Assembly: GCA_003194525.1 (NCBI GenBank) | Contig: NBIV01000296.1 | Location: 32,615 to 96,614 of the forward strand | Reading direction: 5' to 3' | Length of the DNA stretch: 64,000 nucleotides | DNA from: Gracilariopsis chorda | Taxonomy: Eukaryota > Rhodophyta > Florideophyceae > Gracilariales > Gracilariaceae | In this document: piece after piece, positions 1 through 10,252 of the stretch | Position numbering within the stretch: the first letter of the stretch is position 1 | Layout: every line of letters starts with the position of its first letter | Position numbers and translations under genes: made by a program | Notes under the pieces: generated by a model | Told to the model about the DNA's origin: nothing | The model's input: the letters and a program-made list of their open reading frames with translations, nothing else | Database searches by the model: none

Positions 1-753
1 AGGGTGTCATCGGCAACTGCCCGGCACCCCCCAAAGGGGAATTTTGACCAAAATACCGGTGTACCGGAGTTAGCCCCAGGAAACCCGTCAGTAGCCGGGG
101 ACACCACGGCGTTGCCGGAACGTATGGTGCAGAGCGCTCGTGCACCGGGCAGGGAGGCGGAACGCTTACCAATCACCGTGTCGCACGGGACCCCGCAGGG
201 GATGTCGCAAATGCCGTTCCCGCATACGCGGCAAGGACCCCGCAAGCTCGCGGTTCGCGAAGAAGACCGCACTCGCGGAGTTCAAGTCCCCCGCCGCTTG
301 GCGGTTCGCCCGGCCTACCGTGAAGACGGGAACAACGACACCCCTCTGGGGAATGACTTGCCGGTGAAAAACGTGGCACCACACACCCTCTTGAGGGATA
401 TCTTTCCGCATGAGCAGCGGCCGCTATCACAGCGCACGGCAACGCCGGAGTTATCGCCGAACACCCTGCTAAGGGACATTATACCGCACAGCGGGCAGCC
501 CCCACAAGGAAGTACAACCACCACCCGGCACGGCCGGCAGGTCTACGAACGAGAGTTCGTAGTAGACCGACTTGTCGGACACACCTGGGACCAGGATGGT
601 ATTCTACAATACCGCGTCCGCTGGTACGGGTACGACACCAGTGGGGATACGTGGGAGCCAATTGAACACCTCCCACGGTCGCAGGTCCTGCGATACCACC
701 GTCAAAGCGGAACTGCAGCCCCAGCCATGCTGGTTAATGCCCAAGTTGGGTAA
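1..753 (+). CDS. Ty3/gypsy (chromovirus) pol C-terminus with chromodomain, partial
   Basis: The reading frame is open at the left window edge and ends at TAA 751-753, so this is the 3' end of a longer pol gene. The last 60 residues form a chromodomain, roughly residues 183-232 of the visible part, with the hallmark pattern of an N-terminal aromatic (Tyr 181), a central YRVRWYGY strand and a WEP motif (Trp 217). A chromodomain at the integrase C-terminus is typical of chromoviral Ty3/gypsy elements and directs integration to particular chromatin. Upstream is a low-complexity Pro/Arg-rich linker holding two copies of a short motif (TLLRDI, near residues 128 and 154), apparently a small tandem duplication. 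A polypurine tract and an LTR follow directly, as expected for the 3' end of an element. The 5' part lies outside the window. Confidence 0.85.
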   Translation, partial: RVSSATARHPPKGNFDQNTGVPELAPGNPSVAGDTTALPERMVQSARAPGREAERLPITVSHGTPQGMSQMPFPHTRQGPRKLAVREEDRTRGVQVPRRLAVRPAYREDGNNDTPLGNDLPVKNVAPHTLLRDIFPHEQRPLSQRTATPELSPNTLLRDIIPHSGQPPQGSTTTTRHGRQVYEREFVVDRLVGHTWDQDGILQYRVRWYGYDTSGDTWEPIEHLPRSQVLRYHRQSGTAAPAMLVNAQVG

Positions 754-1008
754 CGTTGCCGCGCAAGCGGAGAGCGATAGGAAAGGATAACAAGGCAAGG
801 TCCGTCGAAGACGGGGAACTCAAACGAGAATCACCGTTCAAAACGGGAAAGTTTATTCAAGGGAGCAGCTAGCTCCCCACAACACTATACTACACTAGCT
901 GGCTATGCCAGGAAACGAGAACCGGAAACGGCGCACGCGCTTTTATCACCCATTTTCGTCTGGGAACCCTCTGCGTCCGCGGTCTTTTTCCCGTCTTAGG
1001 GGGGGGTA
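754..1008 (+). promoter_or_regulatory. Retrotransposon 3' untranslated region with polypurine tract
   Basis: About 250 bases separate the pol stop codon from the LTR. The run AGGGGGGGG at 998-1006 is a good polypurine tract, the primer for plus-strand DNA synthesis, and lies two bases before the LTR start TGTAGTGCAA at 1009. No other gene is visible here. Confidence 0.7.
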
Positions 1009-1835
1009 TGTAGTGCAACGCTCTCAAGGAGGGATTCTTGGTACTTGAACGTTTTCCCGATATTATCGGTTGTGTAGTGCGTGTATGAACTACGCCCCAC
1101 AATGGTGGGTATGGACACGTGGGACACGGTTTTGGGTCAATTGGCGGTTGGCCACAGTAGTGGATGTTGCCACAAAATGTGGAGTATTTTAGTTAATATT
1201 ATTTATTATTTTCACACCCATTTCTGGGAAGCTAGTACTTAGTGCGCCGGCACACTGCCGACGCACCAGTAAACCTTCCCCAACAAGGGACCCCAACCTG
1301 GGGAATTGGCTCTAGTTGTTGCCGCTTGCGCGCGTACTCTACTCCTCCTTGGAGGGAAACGCCGTAAACCACGGGACATCTAACCCCCTTGTACATCTAA
1401 AGAAGCCCATCCTTGGGAGTATAATTGTTCCAATCATATTGGTGTTTCACCCTGTATAGGGAGTCCTGTCCACCGTCATCGTCGTATCTGTTCGTCGCTC
1501 TCGCGACTGACTTCGTCCTCTCTTCCTCCTCTTCGCCCTTCCTTCTTCCCCTTTTTAGGGTAGCACCTCCCGCTATCCGCGGCCCTCGTGTGCGCATCCG
1601 CTCCCACACCCCCACTTACGTGGAAACATACCTCTACTGAGGATCACACCCGGCTCACGCGGATACCGATTCTTCGCCTTCACCTCCCTGCGCGAGTCGC
1701 GACAGGTGTCCCTGGTCTTACAAACCGGCTTCGCCGTGACACCTCTGGGAGAGCTCTACCCAACTGGGTTCACCTCGTGAGAGGAAGATCCCGAACGTCT
1801 TTCGGTGTTTTTCCCCTTTGGGGCATTGCACCACA
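1009..1835 (+). repeat. LTR, family 1 subfamily A (3' LTR of the chromodomain element)
   Basis: The repeat runs from TGTAGTGCAA to TTGCACCACA, which are imperfect inverted termini of the TG...CA type. It is 827 bp long and directly follows the polypurine tract. A very similar copy in inverse orientation lies at 42555-43378, and more diverged relatives lie at 7808-8603, 34045-34831, 29224-29560, 30193-31222 and about 38150-38916. The 5' LTR of this element is outside the window, so the target duplication cannot be checked. Short open frames inside are shared between copies but look like a by-product of sequence identity. Confidence 0.85.
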
Positions 1836-3316
1836 TCGGTTGATCCAAGCACCGCTGGGGCATCAAATAAATAATGTGCTCTTGAGAGGCCGAGTTTCGT
1901 ACCTCAGATGAGTGAGCCGCAACCTCTAACGAGCGTATCCCCTCCGGTTGTAATGGACACTATGGTCATCGCGTTGAGCGGAAAACGTCCAAACCGTTGG
2001 CACCCTTGTACCTCCGGACATTGTAGATGTTGGGCAGCTCGTGGGTCTTGCTGTGGCTAACTATCCTCATTCAACCATTCACTCTGGTGCTGGCGCTTTG
2101 TCAGGGTAACTTGTACACATCATTCTGATCTTCACGTTTCAGTGATGAAGCTTGCAATAGCTTCTGGGTTCAACCAAACGTGTGGTTCTTAGTTCTTCGT
2201 CCTTCCTCCTTCTTTGGCATTGTCCCCTTCATATTGTTCTTCATCCTCACGACTTCTCTTCTTTAAGCAGCAACTGCAGTATAACCATTAATTCGGTAGT
2301 CTTCTATTTTCTACTGTTCACCAACTTTTTGTTCCATCCGTGAGGATCTTTTCCTTCTTCTTCTCTTCTTTGAGCTTCTCCACTCCATGGTCGTATCACA
2401 TAATTCGTGGACCGCGTAAGGTTCTACACTACTTAGGCTTTATCTTTCGTTGCTGGTATGGATGCCCGAGTCCTTTAGTGATATTGCAGATCTTTGGAGC
2501 CAAGCAGTTGTTCGATGGGTTCCATAATTCTTTCTTTCAGATGGTATCTATACGAACTGAATCGATACTAAAACACCCCTCGTGGGTCATATTCGTAACG
2601 CACGACGTGTTGAATGACGATTTCTCAGGAATACGTATCCATTTTCACGTCTCCCTAGACTGATTCCCATAATTGCACACCCTTCAGAGGTACCAAGAGA
2701 CTCCGTTCCAACTCTGAGTGAGGTTGTTCTGGTTTTCAGTCACCAAGGACTTGGAATGTGCTTTCAGTGGCTCCGTTGAATCAGCCAAACCGAACCTTCC
2801 GTTATACGCATAGTAGCGTAAAACAGAAGAAGTGCACAGATAGAACTCGCGTTCCTGAGTACTCCATTAGCACGTGAGATCTCAAGAGTTATTTGCAGGT
2901 GAACAGTAGCGTCCAAGATTTGGCTAGTTCTTCACAGGGTCTTGACTACCATATGACGAAGATACTCGTGTGCCGCACTCCCTGCGCATACTGGCAGATC
3001 TACCGGCTACTCTGCATACAAACTGGATCCTGATTAGGTGAACGTTGCCACCAGATTTCCACACAGTCTCAGTGCCACTTCAAGTAAACCATTGCCGATG
3101 GGTGCCACTGGTTGTTGTGCACACGGATACTGTGTTCGTTCCTTCTGCAACTCAGTGCTCCGCGACGCTGTAAGCGTGACATGTACACATGAGTACACCA
3201 GCTCTGCGATGTGCGACGCACATATGTGTGAGCCCCCCGCACGCTTTGGAGCATTTCTAAACGTCCTACCTCTTCAAGAGTTTCACGAAAGTCTCGTTCT
3301 TCCCACTGTGCAGGGA
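1836..3316. other. No gene recognised
   Basis: The sequence is pyrimidine-rich in places (about 2200-2400) and holds only short frames. By position it could contain the 3' LTR of the decayed minus-strand Ty3 element to its right, but no terminal repeat matching the region near 9.2-9.6 kb was found by eye. Confidence 0.4.
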
Positions 3317-4161
3317 TTACAAGCACCAAAACGTGGTGTGCACCCAATCGGGGTTGTAATTCTCGTCAGGGTAACACACGTCAGGGTCAGCTGACCCCGG
3401 GCGCGGTTTGCCACTACTCCGATAAGCAACGTCTTGCGTGTTATCGCTACGTGGAAGTCCTGATTCCAGTATGCGAGCCATGGGGGCAGGCGCTGTTACA
3501 GCGGTGTCGTTCCTTTGAGGGCTTTCCGTAGTGGGGTTCCCACTTTCTTTGCGTGATGCCACGTCCATTTCTCGCACTGTGCGATAAACCATCTGTTGCT
3601 TAGAAATTATTTTCCCTGGCAACGCCGGTAAATGGACAGCGGTTGCACCTTCGTCCCCCTCCTTAGGCAGAGCCATGGAGTTGAGTAGGTTGGATGGCCG
3701 GTTGACTCGAGCAGAGTGAGTCGGAGTTTCGTGGGATTTTTACTAAAGACGGAGATCTGTTTACTGCGGTAAATCCAATAAACAACGTTCCGAATATGGT
3801 CGAATCACTGGACACAATGGAGAAGGAACCGGGAGCCGGTCGTCTGAGTCCAGAATACCATCGGAGGTATGCCCAATATCAGGGGTTGGATGAGGCTGAG
3901 AAGAAATAGTAACGCATTCGCCTGAATTCCGTTCGTGTTGGTCATTAATGTCCATGACGACTGTGTCGTTGGCAGTAGCAACGACGTGATAGGTCCGTTT
4001 ACCAGTGTAAAATGCTGATGAAGCTTTTCATATTCAGGATTATAATACTCCCAATGAAGGAAAAAAGTCATTGGTGGGAGCCTGCGGTAGTGGTTGACGG
4101 CGCGTGTCGTCGAAAGTACGCCAATACGCAACTTGAGCTTCGTCAATAGCTTTCCAGACAA
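3317..4161 (-). pseudogene. Ty3/gypsy integrase C-terminal remnants
   Basis: Two minus-strand frames (3805-4161 and 3317-3676) follow the integrase zinc-binding region. The first starts with a KLLTK-type segment and then RVLSTTRA-like wording, reminiscent of the post-core integrase GPFRV region, but it is badly eroded. The second is a Pro/Ser-rich tail without recognised domains. Assignment rests mainly on position behind the other pol fragments. Confidence 0.4.
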
Positions 4162-4759
4162 CCGGTATAATCTTGTTGAATCATTTTCTTCAATTGTCTC
4201 TGTTTACTGTGGTAAAGGGTACCCGGAAAAAGTCAGTTGAGTTTTGATAGCCACCGGAGATGGGATTCGCTGCAGCACCAACTCAAAAGGTGAAAGCGAC
4301 GTAGCTCGATGTACGTGGATCTAGGCATACGTAACCGCATCGGTATACAGATCCTAAACATTAGAATGATCCCCAACATAGGATCGTACTGCGTTAAGCA
4401 TAGTACGATTGAATCGTTCCACTTGTCCATCACCCTGCGGGTGATATGCTATGACGAAAGTATTTCGAACATCGACAATACAACAGACGTCTTGAGAACA
4501 CCTTTACTTGTACTGGGGACCAATTTATTATAGTACATCGACGGTTGGAGCGTAAAATAATACTGGGTGGGTGACAAAGACTTGTGACACCGTTGCAGCG
4601 GTAATATGTTTAAGCGGAACGTCCATAGGAGTTTAGAAAACCGGCCGGTTATTAGCAGCAGATAGCGTTCTTCTCGGGTGTTTGAATCAAGTCGCCGAAT
4701 ATATCGATGGCCCCGAACTCGAGCGGGACTCGAGCTGGGAACACTATTACCTTCTTAGA

Positions 4760-4990
4760 TTATTTCCGTACCTTCAAATTTTTCTTCGCGCATTCCATAC
4801 AAGAGCGACGAACTGCATACCGGTCAAATGCTATGGCAGGCCAATAAATATATCTGCGGAGAGATATATATAGCTTCCTACCCCCTAGGTGCGCTCCAAG
4901 TTTCACACAGTTCGAAAGGCGGAGAAACCATAGTGGGTTCCCATAAGATATGGTCGAAGAGTGGCCAGCGCCTAAAGAACGATGAGACAC
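4760..4990 (-). pseudogene. Ty3/gypsy integrase zinc-binding domain remnant
   Basis: The minus-strand translation has the HHCC-type integrase layout: a GAHLGGRK segment, then LRRYIYWP (the usual YYWP signature), then a CMEC pair close to the end of the domain. In intact Ty3/gypsy integrases this zinc domain precedes the DDE core and helps form the integrase multimer. The core itself (about 4200-4750) is too eroded to show the catalytic triad. Confidence 0.65.
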
Positions 4991-5339
4991 TCTTTTTCCG
5001 AAACCGAGTAGTTACGTTCGTGCATGTTCAATTTCCATGACCAATATCCGATGTGGGATTGTTCACCGTCTTCGGTCACGTGAAATAGCGCACAACCAAC
5101 CTGATTTTCACTGGCATCTATATCAAATTAATAGGGTAGACTAAGACCTGGCAGAGCCAATATTGGCGCAGACCTCACGGCGTTGATGAGTGCTGCGAAA
5201 ACAGACGCTCAGGTTTGCCAAATGGTTCCAGTTCAACTGCTTGTCACTTCAGTAGAAGAGCATTGAGAAGTGTCCCAAGCACCGCGAAATTCGGGAAAAA
5301 CCGACAATAAACGTTACAAAGTCCGAGGAATGATCGAAA

Positions 5340-6070
5340 TTACATCTGAGTAGTTGGATGTTTCGCGTTCTCTAACGACTTTACTCTTACTTCGTATATC
5401 CAGAGCTGTCCGCAGCTGATTATATGTGAAAGATAAGGCACCAAAGTGGTACAGAACACGCACGTCTTGAGTTTTAGCGTAAGCACACGCGTGACATTCC
5501 TCGCATTGGTTATATGATCATCCAAGTTGTTCGAGAACACGATTCTATTGTCCAGATACACCGAGCAAATTGTATCTTTGAACCTGGCCAATAGAATATC
5601 TATAGCTCGTTGAAATGTAGCAGGTGCATTGGTTAACCGAAAAGGCATTCGTTTGAGACGATATTGTCCTTGCTCACCCACAAATGTGGTACTGTCGCGG
5701 TACTATTTTCGCATAGAAACTTGCCAATAACCCCAATTGCATTCAAGAGTGGTGCACACCGTACCACTCCACTACCAAGTGAGTTGATTTAATCGTCCAG
5801 GCAAGGGATCGGGTAAACTTCTTTGACGGTAACTGTGTTAAGAGGTCGGTAGTTGATACAATACCTCCACGATGCATCGAATTTCGAAAAAAACGGATGG
5901 CGAAGCCCAGGGTGACTGAGTGGTTCGATGATGCCAGCGCGTAACTTTTTTTTTGGCTTGAAATTCTTCCTCTTCACGGGTTTTCGGTCCAGCCCGATAC
6001 GGATGCTGTGGAATTGGCCGTGTGTTCCGTAAGAAACTAATACGCTGCTCTGTGATTCCTTTTGTTCCAA
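5340..6070 (-). pseudogene. Ty3/gypsy reverse transcriptase remnant
   Basis: Two minus-strand frames make up the domain. The first (6070-5789) ends with a WRYCINYRPLN segment followed by TVKEVYPIP and LDD, the classic start of the Ty3 palm and fingers. The second (5681-5340) has PFRLTNAPATFQR followed by VYLDNR, the position of the catalytic YxDD motif, where the second Asp is now Asn. The frames are separated by stops, so the enzyme is inactive here. In active elements it copies the RNA genome into DNA. Confidence 0.8.
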
Positions 6071-6278
6071 GGGAACCGTCCCACATCCTGATTATAGTTT
6101 TTTGAGGAGGAATTCATAGAATTCGGTGTCACCATCCCATGTTAGGAATCAGCATTAATCCCATTCGTTGGTACGACCTCGTACATCGGCTGATCAGGGG
6201 TTGTTCTAACCACGGGAATGTCCGTTCGTGCCAGTGCAGCTTCAGCGATTAATTATTTCGTCTCTTTGTAGGAACTAC

Positions 6279-6784
6279 TCAGCACTCTGGCCCGGTCAGC
6301 TGGGGCCAGATTTTCGTAGTTAAAGATAAGCATGGGCTCCTCCCACATTCCAAGTCACATTTCGGCGCGATATGACCATGATGGTGACATCTATGAGAGA
6401 TATCCGGTGCTGCTTTATATTCTTGGCAATTTATATCCGTTTGAGAGCGCAGTTCCGGTAGAACCCATGTGAGGCCGGTAAGACGGGATCCATTTGACGC
6501 TTGAGCGAGCGGAGTGGCCTGCATCCGTCCCGAACTGGCGTAGAAAGTGGGCCCTTTTTCTGAAATCGGCACCGTTGTTGATGGCACGTGCGTGGTCCAG
6601 AACGAATCAGAACGACTACAAACGTAACGAAAGCTGTCCATATCTGCGTTTGCGGTCTTGCCATGGAGCAAAGATAATGATTATGAAGTCTCCTCTTATA
6701 AAACAGCTCTCGTTGACTGGCGTTTCTGTTGAATCCGTGCACGGTGAATTTCTCTCTTAGCGTGGGCATAACGCACCAGTTCAA
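6279..6784 (-). pseudogene. Gag-pol junction with eroded zinc knuckle (Ty3/gypsy)
   Basis: The minus-strand translation near 6345-6400 contains a CHHHGHIAPKC segment, which resembles a CCHC nucleocapsid knuckle (CxxCGxxGHxxxxC) whose first cysteine and spacing have decayed. It sits between the gag-like and reverse transcriptase pieces, where the nucleocapsid and protease are expected. No intact protease motif (D-S/T-G) could be confirmed. Confidence 0.45.
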
Positions 6785-7208
6785 TGTATGGAATCTTCCC
6801 TATATATTTACAGTGTCGCGTGACAGGCACTCGTATGGTGGGATCCAATCCATCGAGAAACATCGTAAACCCCTCCTGTGCGGAATACACATTATGGCAA
6901 CGCTGAAACGCTTTATTCAAGCGGGTTGAATAGAGCATTTCGGTTTCACTAGACGTTTTTTTCATATAACATAGCGCGAGTATCGCCGTGTGGATGGCGT
7001 TTCCCGTACCGTATGACCTGATAAGGTAGTGAACCGCTTCCAGCCAGTACGTTACTTCTCCTCCCAATGCTTGCAAGATTCCCAAAACCGAGTTCGACTT
7101 ATCTTCAGCCATACTGGTTAGGAAATATGGTAACGCGAGATACGCTTGGGATTCACTCATCCAGGGTATGTCACCCTTCTGAACGAACATGGCGAGGACG
7201 TCAAGCAC
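6696..7208 (-). pseudogene. Ty3/gypsy gag-like capsid fragment
   Basis: This 170-residue minus-strand frame has the helical character of a retrotransposon capsid, with a region similar to the usual linker FxxGLDPxIR (here FLDGLDPTIRVPV) and a Tyr/Arg-rich basic end. It lies upstream, in element direction, of the zinc knuckle and reverse transcriptase. Recognition is by pattern and position, and frame breaks occur on both sides. Confidence 0.55.
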
Positions 7209-7574
7209 CAGACTGGGATCTTTTCCTGAAGACCGACTCGATTGAAGAGTAAGTTACATGAGTTTGACACAGTAATTTACCTTGTCTGTACCTCGTGCAG
7301 ACCGAGTAGACGAGGAACCATCCAATCGATAATAGCTATACGATAACAATTTCCGGTAAAGCAGATTCGTAGGCTTTAACTCCTTGAGTCCCAGGTGACG
7401 TCAACCTTCCTCGCGAGAGCGAATGAATCCGTGACTAGTGTAACTCGCCTTATAATTTGTTGCACAGTACTTCCTGCGTTCGTTATCGGAATCCGATAAC
7501 TTCGAAGATGAATCCGCTGAGCGGTGATTAGAATCAGAATATGACAAACTCGAATCAAGGTATTGACCATTCTT

Positions 7575-8978
7575 TTAGGGTTTACGAGCCTGTCTTTTGT
7601 ACAAGCGGCCAATTGAAATGATAGACATGACGTCATTTTCCCCCTCCACGGGAAGTTCTGTATCCATACGGATTGTCGCTTCCATCGTATCCAGACGAAC
7701 GTGCACACGTTTCAAGGCCATCTGAACGTCATTGACAAAATTCTTGTAGTCCTCGAAAAAGGTACCTGGAGCACTCAGGCTTTCCAAAATGGAGTTCAAA
7801 TCTCGACTGAAGTGCAATGCTCTCAGAGAGGGATTCTTGGTACTTGGTTGATTTCCCAAATGTTTCGCTAATGTAGTCATTGCATGAACTACGACCACTA
7901 ATAGTGGATTGGACACGTGGGACACGGAAGACTCAATTGGCGGTTGGCCACAGTAGTGGGCATGAACCACCAAAGTAGAGTAATTTAGTTAATTCTATTT
8001 ATTATTTTTACACCCATTTCTGGGATGGTTAGTACTTAATGCGCCGGCGGATTGCCATCGCACCAGTAAACCATCCCCAGCAAGGGACCCCAACCTGGGG
8101 AATTGGCTCTAGACCTCACCGCCTTCGTGAGTTCTCTTCTCCTCTTTGGAGGGAAGCACCGTCGCATACGGGACGTCTGACCCCCTTGCCTATCTAAAGG
8201 ACCCGAGTATTCGGATTGTTATTCCAGCTTTCTTGATGTTCGCCTTGTATAAGGTTTATTTACCGGCACTGCCGTTAGTCTTCGTCACGACACTCGTGAC
8301 TCAGCTCCCCCATATTTTCCCCTTTACAGGGTGGCTTTCCAGCTACCTACGGCTCTTGTTCGCGCGTGCCACTAACGTGGAAACCTCAAATCTCTATAGG
8401 ACGACCACCCCCATACATCGCTCCTGCGGATACCCAATTCTTGCCTCAGCCTCCCTGCACAGGTCGCGACGGGTGGCCTCGGCCTTACAACCCGACATAG
8501 TCGTGCCACTCCTAGTAGGGCTCTACCCAACTGGGCTCACCTCTAACGAGGAAAGATCCCGAACGTCTTTCGGTGCGCTCCCGCTTCCGGGCATTGCACT
8601 ACATCGAATTAGGAGTCGGAAATCTTTTGAGATATCCCGAACTTAGGCAATTTCAAACTTTGGACAAAGTTCGTTTACCTCTTCGAGGAAAGACACATGA
8701 GCCACCTGAGAGATGTAAATCATCGACTTTAGTCGAGCAAACTCAGCTAGATCCATACAAGGGTAAGCTGCAGACGGCATCTCCACAACTGCGGGTGGTA
8801 CCGCCTTGGTTATACCCTGTGGAGCAGAGAAAACGAAGGGAGTTCTTTGGGCATTCCGACCAAATTCATTCTTGTCCAAACGTTTCGGAACAGATGTCCG
8901 CGTGCGCGGTGCATTCTGTGGGGGTATACCAACAGCATTAGTAGAACCAGTCCGAGGATTGGAAGCCGGCGGCGGCAT
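7575..8978 (-). pseudogene. Gag N-terminal part split by a solo LTR
   Basis: Minus-strand gag-like sequence occurs on both sides of the LTR at 7808-8603: a Pro-rich N-terminal frame (8978-8643) and a helical frame (7801-7575). The insertion therefore hit an older gag gene. The right part already holds a stop before the LTR edge, so gag was decaying when hit or decayed since. Confidence 0.5.
7808..8603 (+). repeat. Solo LTR, family 1 subfamily B
   Basis: The 796-bp repeat starts TGAAGTGCAATG and ends TTGCACTACA. It lacks internal element sequence on either side and is surrounded by gag relics of the opposite strand, so it is a solo LTR left after LTR-LTR recombination. The flanks are TCGAC on the left (7803-7807) and TCGAA on the right (8604-8608), an imperfect 5-bp target duplication. 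It shares a 166-codon open frame with the copy at 34045-34831. Confidence 0.75.
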
Positions 8979-9164
8979 ACTGAATGACAGTCAGAAGAGT
9001 GTTTAGAACCTCAACGAACTCGAATCTGATGTTTCCAAAGAACTGGAGAACAAGAAAATCTTCACATATTCTTCCAAAGAACTATAAAAGCACAGAGCTG
9101 AACAAAACGATCAATAATATTGTATAATATTTTACGTAAACCAATTGTAGGTCAGAACAATACG

Positions 9165-9600
9165 TTGGGACCAATATTTGTCGGCAAGAGATCCTCTCAA
9201 GGTTTTTTCGGCCTTGTTGTTTTGCGAGGTAGGCGCAGTGACAGAGCCCTGCATACCAAACGGTGTCCGGTTATAAAATCGAGGTGACTTCCTGCTAGAG
9301 CGACGGAGATGTCACTGAGAGTCGGCTTATGAGATGGTCACCTTAGTTTATAGGTTGCTGTAAGCATCGTTCGGGTCCACGGAGAATCCATAGAGAAAAT
9401 GGAAACAAATTGGTGAAGAAGGAAGAGAAAAGGTATAAATCGGTGGGTCGTGCGAAAAGCCAAATGAGACACTGCGGTTGGGGTGGTGCTTACTCATACC
9501 GAAGGGCAAAACTCAATACCAAGTGAAAAGAATTTCTGTTACCACAATAGAAAGTAACGAATACGGTAGGAAAAGTGAACAATGGGCGAATCCATGGGAT
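9165..9600 (-). repeat. LTR-like block, family 2
   Basis: Read on the minus strand, this block shares several blocks with 30480-30890 on the plus strand, among them TACTTTCTATTGTGG, GGATTCTCC followed by TGGACC, TGCGCCTACCT and GAGAGGATCTC. It lies just upstream of the minus-strand gag and so is the likely 5' LTR of the decayed Ty3 element. The ends are not defined precisely. Confidence 0.5.
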
Positions 9601-9817
9601 AACAAAGATCAGTGGTACTGTGTGATACTGTGCGGATAAGTATAACGAAACTGAACGCAGTGAAACCCCAGAAGGAGTTGGTCACTTCTTGGAAGCGATG
9701 AAATCAGATCCCAGTCGCAGTTTATTTCTACTTCAAGGTAAAACGGCAGGGCTGTCTTCCCTAAAGTAGTATGGGTCATAATAAGATTAAAAATGGTACA
9801 TGGACGCTTTTGAATAG

Positions 9818-10252
9818 CCTGTCCTCGACCTCCATACCATCTTTCGTATCTTGGACAACGCAATCGCCTCACCCACTCCGCCTTCCACCTCCAAGAAAAC
9901 TTCAGTCACAAAAGCCGTTCACACCTATGCCACGGACCTCGCAAACGCACTTTCTCTCTTCATAAAGCTTCTGAATGCCGCCTCGACAAACCCCTCCCCC
10001 AACACCACACTCCCGCGTTTCCGCTCCCTCATCGACGCCCTGTTATCGTCAGGAACTCTATCCAACGACTTGTTACTAAACGACTTGTACCACGACGCGC
10101 TTGACACCCTGCAGCCCAACGTCAATGACGTAGCCGAGCTAAAACGCATACTTATAGAAATGTGGTTTTTCCGGACCGGTTTCAATCTGTTCCGCGAAGA
10201 GTCCGAGGGTTATTCAAAGATGACGTACCTTCTTTATGACTGTATCAAATGA
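9818..10252 (+). pseudogene. THO complex subunit 2-like N-terminal fragment
   Basis: The frame is open after a TAG at 9815-9817 and ends at TGA 10250-10252, giving about 144 codons. The last residues read FNLFREESEGYSK, which matches the strongly conserved FNLLREESEGYAKL signature of the N-terminal domain of THO2/THOC2, the scaffold of the THO/TREX mRNA export complex. THO2 is normally well over 1000 residues, and no continuation was recognised downstream. There is no good ATG at the start: the first in-frame ATG is near the end. This is either one exon of a gene whose other exons were not recognised or, more likely, a truncated duplicate. Confidence 0.45.

Larger units (their letters stand above)
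3317..9010 (-). mobile_element. Decayed Ty3/gypsy retrotransposon, minus strand
   Basis: Read right to left, broken pieces appear in the order of a Ty3/gypsy element: gag (about 8980-6700, interrupted by a solo LTR), a zinc-knuckle remnant (about 6345-6400), reverse transcriptase (6070-5340), an RNase H-position stretch, an integrase zinc-binding domain (4990-4760) and integrase C-terminal remnants (to about 3317). Every piece carries stops and frameshifts. The probable 5' LTR is the family 2 LTR-like block at 9165-9600. The left boundary is not resolved. Confidence 0.75.

Noticed and set aside
4309-5040. Plus-strand frames of 60-75 codons
   Set aside because: They are opposite to integrase remnants of the minus-strand Ty3 element and have no domain.
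8146-8646. 166-codon frame inside the subfamily B LTR, also present at 34001-34501
   Set aside because: It is shared only because the LTR is duplicated. It crosses the LTR edge and shows no domain. LTRs of this family carry several such short frames.
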